The position numbers and the translations under genes were made by a program. A stretch of 64,000 nt of DNA from NCBI RefSeq assembly GCF_024127895.1, contig NZ_JAMYBK010000020.1:1-64000 (forward strand). Reading direction: 5' to 3'. Origin of the DNA: Pseudomonas guariconensis. GTDB lineage: Bacteria; Pseudomonadota; Gammaproteobacteria; Pseudomonadales; Pseudomonadaceae. This document shows positions 42,593 through 52,389 of this stretch, in pieces (within the stretch, counting starts at the first letter, position 1; every line of letters starts with the position of its first letter). The notes beneath the pieces were generated by a model that worked only from the letters and a program-made list of their open reading frames with translations, was not told the origin of the DNA and made no database searches.

Positions 42593-43096
42593 TCAGCCCT
42601 CGCTATCGAGCGCGGCCTGGGCAAACTGCGTATCCAGTTCTGGTGTTGCGCCGCTGATACCGATGCCACCAACATGCTTGCCGTTTGCGTCCATGATCGG
42701 CAACCCGCCCTCCAGTAAGGTGAATCCCGGCAGTGATGCATATGGGCTCGCCGGCAGCGCGGCGCTGCGTTCTGCGAGTGACCTGGAAGATAAAGGGAAG
42801 CGGGCAGACGTCGATGCCTTGAGCTGGGCGACCTTGATGCTGCCACTGCTGGTACCGTCCATGCGGTGGAAGTGCTTGAGGTTGCCATGGTTGTCGACGA
42901 TGCTGATGACGATGGCGAAGCCTTCGGCGCGGGCAGCGCGCTCAGCGGCCTTGGCCATGCTGCGGGCGCGTTCTGCGGTAATGGGGGAAGGTTGTCCTGC
43001 GCTGGTTCGATCGACTGGTTGTGGATCGGCCACGGCGGGCATCGCCAGCAGTGAAGCGCCTATCATGAGCCCAGCCAGTGTGCATATTTTGTTCAT
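42593..43096 (-). CDS. Exported GlcG/HbpS-family protein
   Basis: The 167-residue product has a signal peptide (residues 1 to about 23, cleavage after AVA) and a GlcG/HbpS (DUF336) domain: ITAERARSMAKAAERAARAE, then IVDNHGNLKHFHRMDG, and the C-terminal GGLPIMDANGKHVGGIGISG. Family members include haem-binding HbpS of Streptomyces and proteins of unknown role in glycolate operons. The sequence does not show the ligand. It diverges from fdnG; a link with it is only positional. Confidence 0.82.
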   Translation of the reverse strand: MNKICTLAGLMIGASLLAMPAVADPQPVDRTSAGQPSPITAERARSMAKAAERAARAEGFAIVISIVDNHGNLKHFHRMDGTSSGSIKVAQLKASTSARFPLSSRSLAERSAALPASPYASLPGFTLLEGGLPIMDANGKHVGGIGISGATPELDTQFAQAALDSEG

Positions 43097-43341
43097 ATTT
43101 ATCGTCCATGGAGGTTTGGGACAACCTTTCAGGAGATTTATGCGTAAGGATGTAGTCTCTTTCCTTGATGGATGTAGGGCTTATCGGTGAATGCGGCAAG
43201 GCGCATTCGTGATCCAGGTCAGCGCACTTTCCTGATTCTTGACTAATCTTAACGATTGGCGGCCATCAGTTTGCCGCCACCGTGATTGTCCTAGAGGCAC
43301 CGGCAACGTCCCGGGGCCCAGAACCTGATCAGGAGTGCACG
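43097..43341. promoter_or_regulatory. Divergent intergenic region between the GlcG-like gene and fdnG
   Basis: 245 bases presumably carrying both promoters. Visible elements are a 7-bp dyad (43257-43263 with 43273-43279), a 5-bp dyad near the GlcG-like start (43112-43116 with 43123-43127), and TTGACTAATCTTAA at 43239-43252, which matches the ANR/FNR consensus at only 7 of 10 positions. No convincing sigma70 pair was found for fdnG. AGGAG at 43331-43335 is its ribosome-binding site. Confidence 0.4.
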
Positions 43342-46300
43342 ATGGACCTCAACCGTCGGCAGTTCTTCAAGGTCGCCGCCGTCGGCCTTGGAGGCTCGAG
43401 CCTCGCGGCGTTGGGCATGGCCCCGACACCCGCGTTCGCCGAGCAGGTGCGTCACTTCAAGCTGGCCCACACCAAAGAAACCCGCAATACCTGCCCCTAC
43501 TGCTCGGTCGGCTGCGGCCTGATCCTGTACAGCCAGGGGGACGCGGGCAAGAACGTCAAGCAGAACATCATCCACATCGAGGGCGACGCGGACCACCCGG
43601 TCAACCGCGGCACCCTGTGCCCGAAGGGCGCCGGCCTGCTGGACTTCATCCACAGCCCCAACCGCCTGCAGTACCCCCAGGTACGCAAGGCGGGCAGCAA
43701 GGAGTGGACCCGGGTCAGCTGGGACGAGGCGCTCGACCGCGTCGCCGAGCTGATGAAACAGGACCGCGACGCCAATTTCATCGAGAAGAACGACCAGGGC
43801 CAAACGGTCAACCGCTGGCTCTCCACCGGTTTTCTCGCCGCATCCGCCGCCTCCAGCGAAGCCGGCTATCTGACCCACAAGGTCATCCGTTCGCTGGGCA
43901 TGCTGGGGTTCGATAACCAAGCGCGTGTCTGACACGGCCCGACGGTGGCAAGTCTTGCCCCGACGTATGGCCGTGGTGCCATGACCAACCACTGGTCCGA
44001 TATCGCCAACGCGAATCTGGTCCTGGTGATGGGTGGCAACGCAGCAGAAGCGCACCCTTGCGGCTTCAAGTGGGTGACCGAGGCCAAGGCGCACAACAAG
44101 GCGCGGCTGATCGTGGTCGACCCGCGGTTTACCCGTACCGCTTCGGTAGCGGACTACTACGCGCCGATCCGTACCGGTACCGACATCGCCTTCATGGGCG
44201 GGTTGATCAACTACCTGCTGAGCAACGACAAGATCCAGCACGAGTACGTGCGCAACTACACCGACGTGTCGTTCATCGTCAAAGAGAACTATGGCTTCGA
44301 GGATGGGCTGTTCAGCGGCTATGACGCGGACAAGCGCATCTATGCCGACAAGTCCGGCTGGGGCTACGAGCTCGGTGAGGATGGCTACGCCAAGGTCGAT
44401 CCGACCTTGCAGCACCCGCGTTGCGTGTACCAGCTGATGAAGCAGCACTACAGCCGCTATACGCCGGAACTGGCGAGCATGACCTGCGGCATGCCCCAAG
44501 ACCAGATGATGAAGATCTGGGAAGAGATCGCCACCTGCTCGCAACCGGGCAAGACCATGACGATCCTCTATGCCCTGGGCTGGACGCAGCATTCGATCGG
44601 TGCGCAGATCATCCGCAGCGCGGCCATGGTCCAGCTGCTGTTGGGCAACGTCGGCATGCCGGGTGGCGGGGTCAACGCCCTACGTGGTCACTCCAACATC
44701 CAGGGCCTGACCGACCTGGGGCTGCTGTCCAACTCGCTGCCGGGCTACCTGACCCTGGCCGGCGATGCCGAGCAGGACTACGCCGCGTTCATCGACAAAC
44801 GTGCATCGAAGCCGTTGCGCCCGGGCCAGCTGTCGTACTGGCAGAACTACGGCAAGTTCCACGTCAGCCTGATGAAGGCCTGGTATGGCGACAACGCCAC
44901 TGCCGAGAACAACTGGGGCTACGACTGGCTGCCCAAGCTCGACGTACCGGCCTACGACGTGCTGCGCATGTTCGAGATGATGGGCCAGGGCAAGGTCAAC
45001 GGCTACATGTGCCAAGGCTTCAACCCGATCGCCGCGCTGCCGGACAAGAACCGCGTCACTGCGGCGCTGGGCAAGCTCAAGTGGCTGGTCATCATGGACC
45101 CGCTGGCTACCGAGACCTCGGAGTTCTGGCGCAACGCAGGCCCGTACAACGATGTCGACACGGCCAACATCCAGACCGAGGTGATCCGCCTGCCCACCAC
45201 CTGCTTCGCCGAGGAGGACGGCTCGCTGGTCAACAGCAGCCGCTGGCTGCAGTGGCACTGGAAAGGCGCCGACGGCCCGGGCGAGGCCCGTACCGACGTG
45301 CACATCATGAGCGAGCTGTTCCTGCGCCTGCGCGCGCGCTACACGGCCGAGGGCGGCGCCTATCCCGACCCGCTGCTCAACATCAGCTGGCCGTACAAGG
45401 TCCCCGAGGAGCCTTCGCCTGAGGAGTTGGCCAAGGAGATGAACGGCTGGGCGGTGACCGACCAGGCCGACGCCACCGGCGCCGTGATCAAGGGCGGCCA
45501 GCAGTTGGCCAGTTTCGCCCAGCTCAAGGACGACGGCAGCACCGCGGCGGGCTGCTGGATCTTCACCGGCTGCTGGACCGAGCAGGGCAACCAGATGGCC
45601 CGGCGCGACAACAGCGACCCGTACGGCATGCACCAGGTGCAGAACTGGGCCTGGGCCTGGCCGGCTAACCGGCGGATCCTCTACAACCGCGCTTCCAGCG
45701 ACCCCCAAGGCAAGCCTTGGGACCCGGAGAAGAAGCGCCTGGTGTGGTGGAACGGCAAGGCCTGGACCGGTACCGACGTGCCGGACTACAAGGTCGACTC
45801 GCCACCTGAAGCGGGGATGAACCCGTTCATCATGAACCCCGAGGGCGTCGCGCGTTTCTTCGCCATCGACAAGATGGCCGAGGGGCCGTTCCCCGAACAC
45901 TACGAGCCGTTCGAGACGCCGATCGGCATCAACCCGCTGCACCCGCAGAACAAGAAGGCGACCAGCAACCCGGCCGGCCGCATCTTCGACTCGGTGTGGG
46001 ACACCCTGGGCAATCACCAGGAATTCCCCTACGCGGCGACCACCTACCGGCTGACCGAGCACTTCCACTTCTGGACCAAGCACTGCCCGATCAATGCCGT
46101 CTTGCAACCCGAGCAGTTCGTCGAGATCGGCGAGGTGCTGGCCAACGAGAAAGGCATCAAGGCCGGCGACCGCGTGCGTGTCACCTGCAAGCGTGGGCAT
46201 ATCGAGGCGGTGGCGGTGGTGACCAAGCGGATCCGTCCGCTGCAGGTCAACAACCAGACCGTGCACCAGATCGGCATCCCGCTGCACTGGGGCTTCACCG

Positions 46301-46410
46301 GGACGACCCGGCATGGCTACTTGACCAACACCTTGGTGCCGTTCCTCGGTGATGGCAACACCCAGACGCCGGAGTCCAAGTCGTTCCTCGTCAACGTGGA
46401 GAAAATCTGA
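43342..46410 (+). CDS. fdnG: Formate dehydrogenase-N/O alpha subunit, selenoprotein
   Basis: This is the molybdopterin catalytic subunit that oxidises formate on the periplasmic side. Read through the in-frame TGA at 43930-43932 it encodes 1022 residues, the family length (E. coli FdnG about 1015). A twin-arginine signal (RRQFFK, residues 5-10) leads to AFA near residue 33. C51, C54, C58 and the Cys in GTLCPKG bind the 4Fe-4S cluster. Selenocysteine is residue 197, in ARV-U-HGPTVASLAPTYG, where E. coli FdnG/FdoG also have it. Coding continues on both sides without disruption, so it is neither two genes nor a pseudogene. fdnH starts at its stop. Confidence 0.95.
43930..43970 (+). promoter_or_regulatory. 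Selenocysteine codon and SECIS hairpin
   Basis: The UGA at 43930 is followed by a hairpin inside the reading frame. Its apex is GGCA-AGTCT-TGCC (43947-43959), with further GC pairing below. The GUCU-containing loop about 20 bases after the UGA resembles the E. coli fdhF/fdnG SECIS elements that bind SelB. selA, selB and tRNA-Sec downstream supply the machinery. Confidence 0.88.
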
Positions 46411-47360
46411 TGGCCCAGCAAGATATCATCGCCCGCTCGGCCACCACGACCGTACCGCCCTCGGTACGCCAGCAGCAGGAAGTGGCCAAGCTGATCGACA
46501 CCACCAAGTGCATCGGTTGCAAGGCCTGCCAGGTGGCGTGCTCGGAGTGGAACGAACTGCGTGACGAGGTCGGCCACAACCATGGCACCTACGACAACCC
46601 CCAGGACCTCACCGCCGAAACCTGGACCCTGATGCGCTTCACCGAGCACGAGCGCGACGATGGCAACCTGGAGTGGCTGATCCGCAAGGACGGCTGCATG
46701 CACTGCGCCGACCCTGGCTGCCTGAAGGCCTGCCCGAGCCCGGGCGCGATCATCAAGCACGTCAACGGCATCGTCGACTTCAACCAGGACCACTGCATCG
46801 GTTGCGGCTACTGCATCACCGGCTGCCCGTTCAACATCCCGCGGATCTCGCAGAAGGACCACAAGGCCTACAAGTGCAGCCTGTGTTCCGACCGCGTGGC
46901 CGTGGGCCTGGAGCCGGCCTGCGTGAAGACCTGCCCGACCGGGGCGATCGTCTTCGGCAGCAAGCAGGACATGAAGGATCATGCCGCCGAGCGCATCACT
47001 GATCTCAAGTCCCGTGGCTACGACAATGCCGGGCTGTACGACCCGGACGGCGTCGGCGGCACCCATGTGATGTACGTGTTGCACCACGCCGATACGCCCA
47101 GGATCTATGCCGGCCTGCCGGACCAGCCGGTGATCAGCCCGCTGGTCGGGCTGTGGAAAGGCATCAGCAAGCCACTGGCGCTGCTGGCCATGGGCGCGGC
47201 GGTGCTGGCCGGGTTCTTCCACTATGTGCGGGTCGGGCCGCAGCGGGTCGAGGAGGACGAACACCCGCTGCCCGCCGACGACAGCGTGCACCAGGTGGAC
47301 CCGTCGGTCCATGTCTATGATCCGACCAAGCCCGGCGGGCAAGGGGAGCAGCGGCCATGA
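46410..47360 (+). CDS. fdnH: Formate dehydrogenase beta subunit (iron-sulfur)
   Basis: The electron-transfer subunit passes electrons from FdnG to the cytochrome. The 316-residue protein carries four 4Fe-4S motifs: CIGCKACQVAC (residues about 32-42), CMHCADPGCLKACP, CIGCGYCITGCPFNIP and CSLCSDRVAVGLEPACVKTCP. A single membrane anchor lies near residues 255-272 (ALLAMGAAVLAGFFHYV). The start ATG overlaps the last base of fdnG's TGA. The C-terminus overlaps fdnI by 4 bases. Confidence 0.95.
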   Translation: MAQQDIIARSATTTVPPSVRQQQEVAKLIDTTKCIGCKACQVACSEWNELRDEVGHNHGTYDNPQDLTAETWTLMRFTEHERDDGNLEWLIRKDGCMHCADPGCLKACPSPGAIIKHVNGIVDFNQDHCIGCGYCITGCPFNIPRISQKDHKAYKCSLCSDRVAVGLEPACVKTCPTGAIVFGSKQDMKDHAAERITDLKSRGYDNAGLYDPDGVGGTHVMYVLHHADTPRIYAGLPDQPVISPLVGLWKGISKPLALLAMGAAVLAGFFHYVRVGPQRVEEDEHPLPADDSVHQVDPSVHVYDPTKPGGQGEQRP

Positions 47361-48013
47361 ACGACAACAAACCGATCCTGCGCTACAACGCCAACGAACG
47401 GACCAACCACTGGATCGTCGCGATCCTGTTCGTCCTGGCCGGGCTGTCGGGGCTGGCGCTGTTCCACCCGGCCTTGTTCTGGCTCAGCCACCTGTTCGGC
47501 GGCGGGCCCTGGACGCGTATCCTGCACCCATTCCTGGGCGTGGCGATGTTCGTGTTCTTCCTCGGCCTGGTGCTGCGCTTCTGGCGTGCCAACTTCATCA
47601 CCGCCAACGACCGTCAGTGGCTGCGCCGCATCGACCGGGTGATGCGCAACCAGGAGGAGGGCGTGCCGCCGATCGGCAAGTACAACGCCGGGCAGAAGCT
47701 GCTGTTCTGGACCCTGCTGTTGTGCATGCTGGTGCTGCTGGTCAGTGGCGTGGTGATCTGGCGTGCCTATTTCAGCCACTACTTCGATATCGGCGCCATT
47801 CGCCTGGCCACCTTGCTGCATGCGCTGGCGGCCTTCGTGCTGATCCTCAGCATCATCGTGCACATCTACGCCGGCATCTGGATCAAGGGCTCGGTCGGCG
47901 CCATGCTGCATGGCTGGGTCAGTCGAGCCTGGGCGCGCAAGCACCATGAACTGTGGTACCGGGACGTGACCGGCGACAAGACGCCCCACGGCCCGGGTAG
48001 CAAAGAAGGATGA
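47357..48013 (+). CDS. fdnI: Formate dehydrogenase gamma subunit (cytochrome b556)
   Basis: The membrane cytochrome b subunit hands electrons to quinone. The 218-residue protein has four hydrophobic segments (about residues 18-36, 53-71, 112-132 and 147-170). Candidate haem-ligand histidines are in NERTNHWIVAI, RILHPFLG and IVHIYAG. ATGA overlap with fdnH indicates coupled translation in one operon. Confidence 0.94.
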   Translation: MNDNKPILRYNANERTNHWIVAILFVLAGLSGLALFHPALFWLSHLFGGGPWTRILHPFLGVAMFVFFLGLVLRFWRANFITANDRQWLRRIDRVMRNQEEGVPPIGKYNAGQKLLFWTLLLCMLVLLVSGVVIWRAYFSHYFDIGAIRLATLLHALAAFVLILSIIVHIYAGIWIKGSVGAMLHGWVSRAWARKHHELWYRDVTGDKTPHGPGSKEG

Positions 48014-48017
48014 CCGC

Positions 48018-48944
48018 TTGAGCACATTACTCGAACCCGGGCAGATCGAAGCGGCGGCGAGCGCGCCGCCGTTCCTCCACCTGCCACCTGCCACGCTTTT
48101 CGACGTGCGCGCCGCGCGCCTGGAACAACTGGCCGAAGGGCATGTCCTGGGCGATTACCTACGGTTGGTCGCCCGGTTGTGCCGGATCCAGCAGCAGTTG
48201 CTGGCGCAGCCACCGAGTGAGCTGCCGGTGGCCGAGGAGCGTCAACGCCTGTGCCTGAGCCACGGCCTGCCGCCCCTGGCTGCCGACAGCCTGGTGCGTG
48301 AGGGGCCGTGGCTGGCATGGTTGCAGGCGCTGCTCGAACGTTTCGACGACGCACCCACCGGGCCGCTTGGCCAGGCACTGGAGCAACTGCGTCAGAGCGA
48401 CGAAAGCCAGCGCAAAGGCTGGGGTATCGCCTTGCTCGGCGGCCAGTACGATGCCGTGCCGGCAGCCCTGGTGCCGTTCATCGGCGCAGCCCTGCAGGCG
48501 GCCTGGAGCCATTGGCTGCTGAGCTTGCCCGGGCCTGAGCTCAAGCCCACGGGCAGCCTGGCCCAGTGCCCGGCCTGTGGCGCTCCGGCGATGGCCGGGG
48601 TGGTGCGCAACCGCGGCCGGCACAACGGCCTGCGCTACCTGGCTTGCTCGCTGTGTGCCTGCGAATGGCATGTGGTGCGGGTCAAGTGCGTGTACTGCGA
48701 GTCGAGCAAGGACCTGCGCTACACCAACCTGCAGGACGATCGCCACGCCGCCGGCAAGGCGCCGCTGAGGGCCGAGTGTTGCCCCGGCTGCGACAGCTAT
48801 CTCAAGCAGTGCTACCTGGAAAACGACAGCGCGGCGGAGCCGCTGGCCGACGACCTCGCCAGCCTGGCCCTGGACATGCGCCTGGACGAGGAGGGCTTCC
48901 ATCGGCTGGCGCCGAACCTGATGCTCGCACCGGGAGGTGGCTGA
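48018..48944 (+). CDS. fdhE: Formate dehydrogenase maturation protein FdhE
   Basis: FdhE is a cytoplasmic rubredoxin-like factor required for active formate dehydrogenase-N/O, interacting with the catalytic subunit before Tat export. The 308-residue product has the CxxC series CPACGAP, CSLCACEW, CVYCESS and CPGCDSY (residues about 181-265). The start is TTG at 48018, giving MSTLLEPGQIEAAAS, with AAGGA at 48006. It lies 4 bases after fdnI. Confidence 0.93.
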   Translation: MSTLLEPGQIEAAASAPPFLHLPPATLFDVRAARLEQLAEGHVLGDYLRLVARLCRIQQQLLAQPPSELPVAEERQRLCLSHGLPPLAADSLVREGPWLAWLQALLERFDDAPTGPLGQALEQLRQSDESQRKGWGIALLGGQYDAVPAALVPFIGAALQAAWSHWLLSLPGPELKPTGSLAQCPACGAPAMAGVVRNRGRHNGLRYLACSLCACEWHVVRVKCVYCESSKDLRYTNLQDDRHAAGKAPLRAECCPGCDSYLKQCYLENDSAAEPLADDLASLALDMRLDEEGFHRLAPNLMLAPGGG

Positions 48945-48967
48945 GGCACTACACTGGAACAGCGAAC

Positions 48968-48997
48968 GGCCCATACGCGCCAAACCGCGTATGGGCC
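48968..48997 (+). terminator. Perfect hairpin between fdhE and selA
   Basis: A perfect 12-bp stem (48968-48979 with 48986-48997) with loop CCAAAC, 40 bases before selA. No T-run follows. It may be an attenuator or an mRNA boundary separating fdn from sel expression. It lacks the GUCU loop of a SECIS element. Confidence 0.6.
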
Positions 48998-49036
48998 AGA
49001 ACAGACAACGGACCCGTTTGAGCAAGGTAGTACCGC

Positions 49037-50464
49037 ATGCCCTCGAGCCTCGCCAGCGACACCCCGCGCCTCCCCTCCATCGATACCCTGCTGCGACACC
49101 CGAACGGCCACCCGCTGATCGAGCGCCACGGCCGTGACGCCGTGCTGGCCGCGCTGCGCCAGTTGCTCGACGACCTGCGCGAACCGGCCCGGCTTGGCCA
49201 GCTCGATGCATTGGAGCTGGCCCCGCAAGTCTTGCTCGGCCGCGCCGGCGAGCGCCTGGCCATCCAGCAACGCAGCCAGGTGCGCAGGGTCTTCAACCTT
49301 ACCGGCACCGTCCTGCACACCAACCTCGGCCGCGCACTGCTGCCCGAGGAAGCCGTCGAGGCCATGCAGGCCGCCGCCCGTTATCCGCTGAACCTGGAGT
49401 TCGACCTGGCCAGCGGCAAGCGCGGGGACCGCGACGACCTGATCGAAGGCCTGATCCGCGAGCTCACCGGCGCCGAGGCGGTCACCGTGGTCAATAACAA
49501 CGCCGCCGCCGTGCTGCTGGCGCTCAACAGCCTGGGCGCGCGCAAGGAGGGCATCATTTCCCGTGGCGAGCTGATCGAGATCGGCGGCGCCTTCCGCATC
49601 CCCGACATCATGGCCCGCGCCGGTGTGCGCCTGCACGAGGTCGGCACCACCAACCGTACCCATGCCCGCGACTACGAGGGCGCGATCAACCCGCGCACCG
49701 GCCTGCTGATGCGCGTGCACTGCAGCAACTACAGCATCCAGGGCTTCACCACCCAGGTGGCTACCGCCGAACTGGCAAGGATCGCCCATGAGCATGGCCT
49801 GCCCTTGCTCGAGGACCTGGGCAGCGGCAGCCTGCTCGACCTGACCCGCTGGGGTCTGCCTGCAGAGCCGACGGTGCGCCAGGCCCTGCTCGACGGTGCC
49901 GATATCGTCACCTTCAGTGGCGACAAGCTGCTCGGTGGCCCGCAGGCCGGCATCATCGTCGGGCACAAGGCGCTGATCGCCAGGATCAAGAAGAACCCGC
50001 TCAAGCGCGCCCTGCGCGTCGACAAGATCACCCTGGCCGCCCTGGAGGCAGTGCTGGCGCTCTACCGCAATCCCGACCGCCTGGCCGAGCGCTTGCCCAG
50101 CCTGCGCCTGCTGACCCGTCCCCAGGCCGAGATCATGGCCCAGGCCCAGCGCCTGGTGCCGGCACTGGCTGCCTGCCTGGGGCCGCAATGGACTGTGAGC
50201 GCCGAGCCGGCCCTGGGCATGATCGGCAGCGGCAGCCAACCCGTGGCACGTCTGCCCAGTGCTGCCTTGTGCCTGCGCCCGCAGGTGTCGAAGAAGCTGC
50301 GTGGGCGCAGCCTGCATGTGCTCGAGCGAGCCCTGCGCAGCCTGCCGGTGCCGGTGCTCGGGCGTATCGACGACGACGCCCTCTGGCTCGACCTGCGCCA
50401 GCTGGATGACGAAGCCCAATGGCTGGCGCAGTTGCCTGCGCTGCAGGTGGGGCCGGCGCAGTGA
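49037..50464 (+). CDS. selA: L-seryl-tRNA(Sec) selenium transferase
   Basis: A PLP enzyme that converts seryl-tRNA(Sec) to selenocysteyl-tRNA(Sec) using selenophosphate. The 475-residue protein has the PLP-lysine motif TFSGDKLLGGPQAGII (about residue 297) and the conserved RRVFNLTGTVLHTNLGRALL near residues 85-100. It overlaps selB by 4 bases. selD, which makes selenophosphate, is not in this window. Confidence 0.96.
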   Translation: MPSSLASDTPRLPSIDTLLRHPNGHPLIERHGRDAVLAALRQLLDDLREPARLGQLDALELAPQVLLGRAGERLAIQQRSQVRRVFNLTGTVLHTNLGRALLPEEAVEAMQAAARYPLNLEFDLASGKRGDRDDLIEGLIRELTGAEAVTVVNNNAAAVLLALNSLGARKEGIISRGELIEIGGAFRIPDIMARAGVRLHEVGTTNRTHARDYEGAINPRTGLLMRVHCSNYSIQGFTTQVATAELARIAHEHGLPLLEDLGSGSLLDLTRWGLPAEPTVRQALLDGADIVTFSGDKLLGGPQAGIIVGHKALIARIKKNPLKRALRVDKITLAALEAVLALYRNPDRLAERLPSLRLLTRPQAEIMAQAQRLVPALAACLGPQWTVSAEPALGMIGSGSQPVARLPSAALCLRPQVSKKLRGRSLHVLERALRSLPVPVLGRIDDDALWLDLRQLDDEAQWLAQLPALQVGPAQ

Positions 50465-52383
50465 TCGTCGGTACCGCCGGGCATATCGACCATGGCAAGA
50501 CCGCGCTGCTCCAGGCCCTGACCGGCCAGGCCGGCGACCAGCGCCAGGAGGAACGTGCCCGAGGCATGACCATCGACCTGGGCTACCGCTACGCCGCCCT
50601 GGCCGAGGATGCGCCTCTGACGGGCTTCATCGATGTGCCGGGCCACGAGCGCTTTATCCACAACATGCTTGCCGGCGCCCATGCCATCGACCTGGTGTTG
50701 CTGGTGGTGGCCGCCGACGATGGCGTCATGCCGCAGACCCGTGAGCACCTGGCGATCATCGAGTTGCTGGGGATTCCCCGGGCCTTGGTGGCGATCAGCA
50801 AGTGCGACCGGGTGGAGCCGGCGCGCCTGGCCGAGGTACAGGCGCAGGTGGCCGACTTGCTGGCGCCGGGGCCTTACGCTGGAGCGCCGCAGTTCCCGTT
50901 GTCGAGCGTCACCGGTGAAGGTGTCGAAGAGCTGCGCCAGGCCCTGCGCGAGGCCCAGGGTGACGTGGCCCGGCGCAGCGTGGCCGGCGGTTTTCGCCTG
51001 GCCATCGACCGGGCCTTCGCCGTGTCGGGCGCAGGTATCGTGGTCACCGGTACCGCGTTGGCCGGCCGCGTGACTGCGGGCGATACGCTATTGCTGGGCA
51101 AGGCCGGCAAACCGGTGCGGGTCCGAGGCCTGCATGCGCAGAACCAGGCGGCGCTGGTGGCCGAGGCCGGGCAGCGGGTGGCCTTGAACATCAGCGCCGA
51201 GCGCCTGGCCGTGGAGCAGATCCACCGCGGTGACTGGTTGGTGGCCGAGTGGCTGCATGCGCCCAGTACCCGCGTCGACATCGAGTTGGCGTTGTTGCCC
51301 GGCGAGACACGGGCGTTCGAGCATTTCGGCGCCGTGCATGTGCACCTCGGTACCCAGGATGTCACGGCGCGGGTGGCACTGCTGGAAGGTGAGAAACTGC
51401 TGCCCGGCCAGCGCATGTTCGCCCAGTTGTTGCTCAACGCGCCTTTGCAGGCGGTGCACGGCGACAGGCTGGTGCTGCGCGACCAGCGCGCACAACGAAC
51501 CCTTGGCGGCGGCCAGGTGCTCGACCCCTTCGCCCCGAGCCGGCAGCGCCGCAGCGAGGCGCGCCTGCGCCAGTTGCAGGTATTGCGTACTGCGCGGGAC
51601 CTGGAGCAGGCATTGCCCGCCTTGCTCGATGCCGCACCTGCCGGGCTCGACCCGCAGCGCCTGGAGCGTCAGTTCAACCGGCTGCGCGGCACCTGGCATC
51701 TGCCGCAGGACGTGCTGGTGGTCGCCACGCGCCAGGGCCAGTTGCTGTTCGCCACTGGCCATTGGCAAGCGCTGAAGCATCAGGTGCTGGAGCAGCTGGC
51801 GCAGTTCCATGAACAGGAGCCGGACCAGTTGGGCCCGGACCGCGACCGCTTGCGCCGTTTCGTCGCGCTGCCCCTGGAGCGGCCGGCTTTCGTCAGCCTG
51901 CTGGACGAATTGCTGGCCGAGGGGGCCATCGACAGCAGCGGCCCATGGTTGCACCTGCCAGGCCACAAGGTGCAGTTGAGCGAGGCTGACGCCGCGCTCT
52001 GGGAGCGTGTGCAGTCGCAGCTACTGGCCGGTGGGTTCGAGCCGCCCTGGGTCAGGACGCTGGCCGGGGCGCAGAACGTAGAGGAGGCCCAAGTGCGCCT
52101 TCTGCTGCGCAAGCTGGCCCGGCTTGGCCTGGTGCACCAGGTGGTGCGCGACCTGTTCTATCCCGAGGCGACCCTGCGGCGCATGGCCGATATGCTCTTG
52201 CAGCATTCGGCCAGTACGCCGATAGTGCAGGTCGCCGCGTTTCGCGATATGTTGGGCATCGGTCGCAAGCGCACCGTGCAGATCCTCGAATACTTCGACC
52301 GTATCGGCCTGACCCGGAGGGTCGCCGACCAGCGTCATATCCGCGCCGACAGCGCCCTGGCCCAGCAGCAGGCCAGGCACTGA
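50461..52383 (+). CDS. selB: Selenocysteine-specific elongation factor SelB
   Basis: SelB delivers Sec-tRNA to UGA codons marked by a SECIS hairpin. The GTG at 50461 gives MIVGTAGHIDHGKTALLQ, 640 residues; the longer frame to 50419 lies in selA. GTPase motifs are GHIDHGKT, DVPGHERF and SKCD. The EF-Tu-like domains end near residue 350, and the winged-helix repeats that bind the SECIS RNA fill the C-terminus (FRDMLGIGRKRTVQILEYFD). tRNA-Sec follows 6 bases after the stop. Confidence 0.96.
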   Translation: MIVGTAGHIDHGKTALLQALTGQAGDQRQEERARGMTIDLGYRYAALAEDAPLTGFIDVPGHERFIHNMLAGAHAIDLVLLVVAADDGVMPQTREHLAIIELLGIPRALVAISKCDRVEPARLAEVQAQVADLLAPGPYAGAPQFPLSSVTGEGVEELRQALREAQGDVARRSVAGGFRLAIDRAFAVSGAGIVVTGTALAGRVTAGDTLLLGKAGKPVRVRGLHAQNQAALVAEAGQRVALNISAERLAVEQIHRGDWLVAEWLHAPSTRVDIELALLPGETRAFEHFGAVHVHLGTQDVTARVALLEGEKLLPGQRMFAQLLLNAPLQAVHGDRLVLRDQRAQRTLGGGQVLDPFAPSRQRRSEARLRQLQVLRTARDLEQALPALLDAAPAGLDPQRLERQFNRLRGTWHLPQDVLVVATRQGQLLFATGHWQALKHQVLEQLAQFHEQEPDQLGPDRDRLRRFVALPLERPAFVSLLDELLAEGAIDSSGPWLHLPGHKVQLSEADAALWERVQSQLLAGGFEPPWVRTLAGAQNVEEAQVRLLLRKLARLGLVHQVVRDLFYPEATLRRMADMLLQHSASTPIVQVAAFRDMLGIGRKRTVQILEYFDRIGLTRRVADQRHIRADSALAQQQARH

Positions 52384-52389
52384 ATACAA

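Noticed and set aside
43239..43252. ANR/FNR box upstream of fdnG
   Set aside because: Only 7 of 10 consensus bases match and no promoter sits at the right distance.
43342..43932. Truncated fdnG pseudogene followed by a separate downstream gene
   Set aside because: The TGA is at the known Sec position, a SECIS hairpin follows and the Sec machinery is adjacent.
48968..48997. Second SECIS element in the selA leader
   Set aside because: The loop is CCAAAC, without the GUCU apex needed by SelB, and no UGA precedes it.
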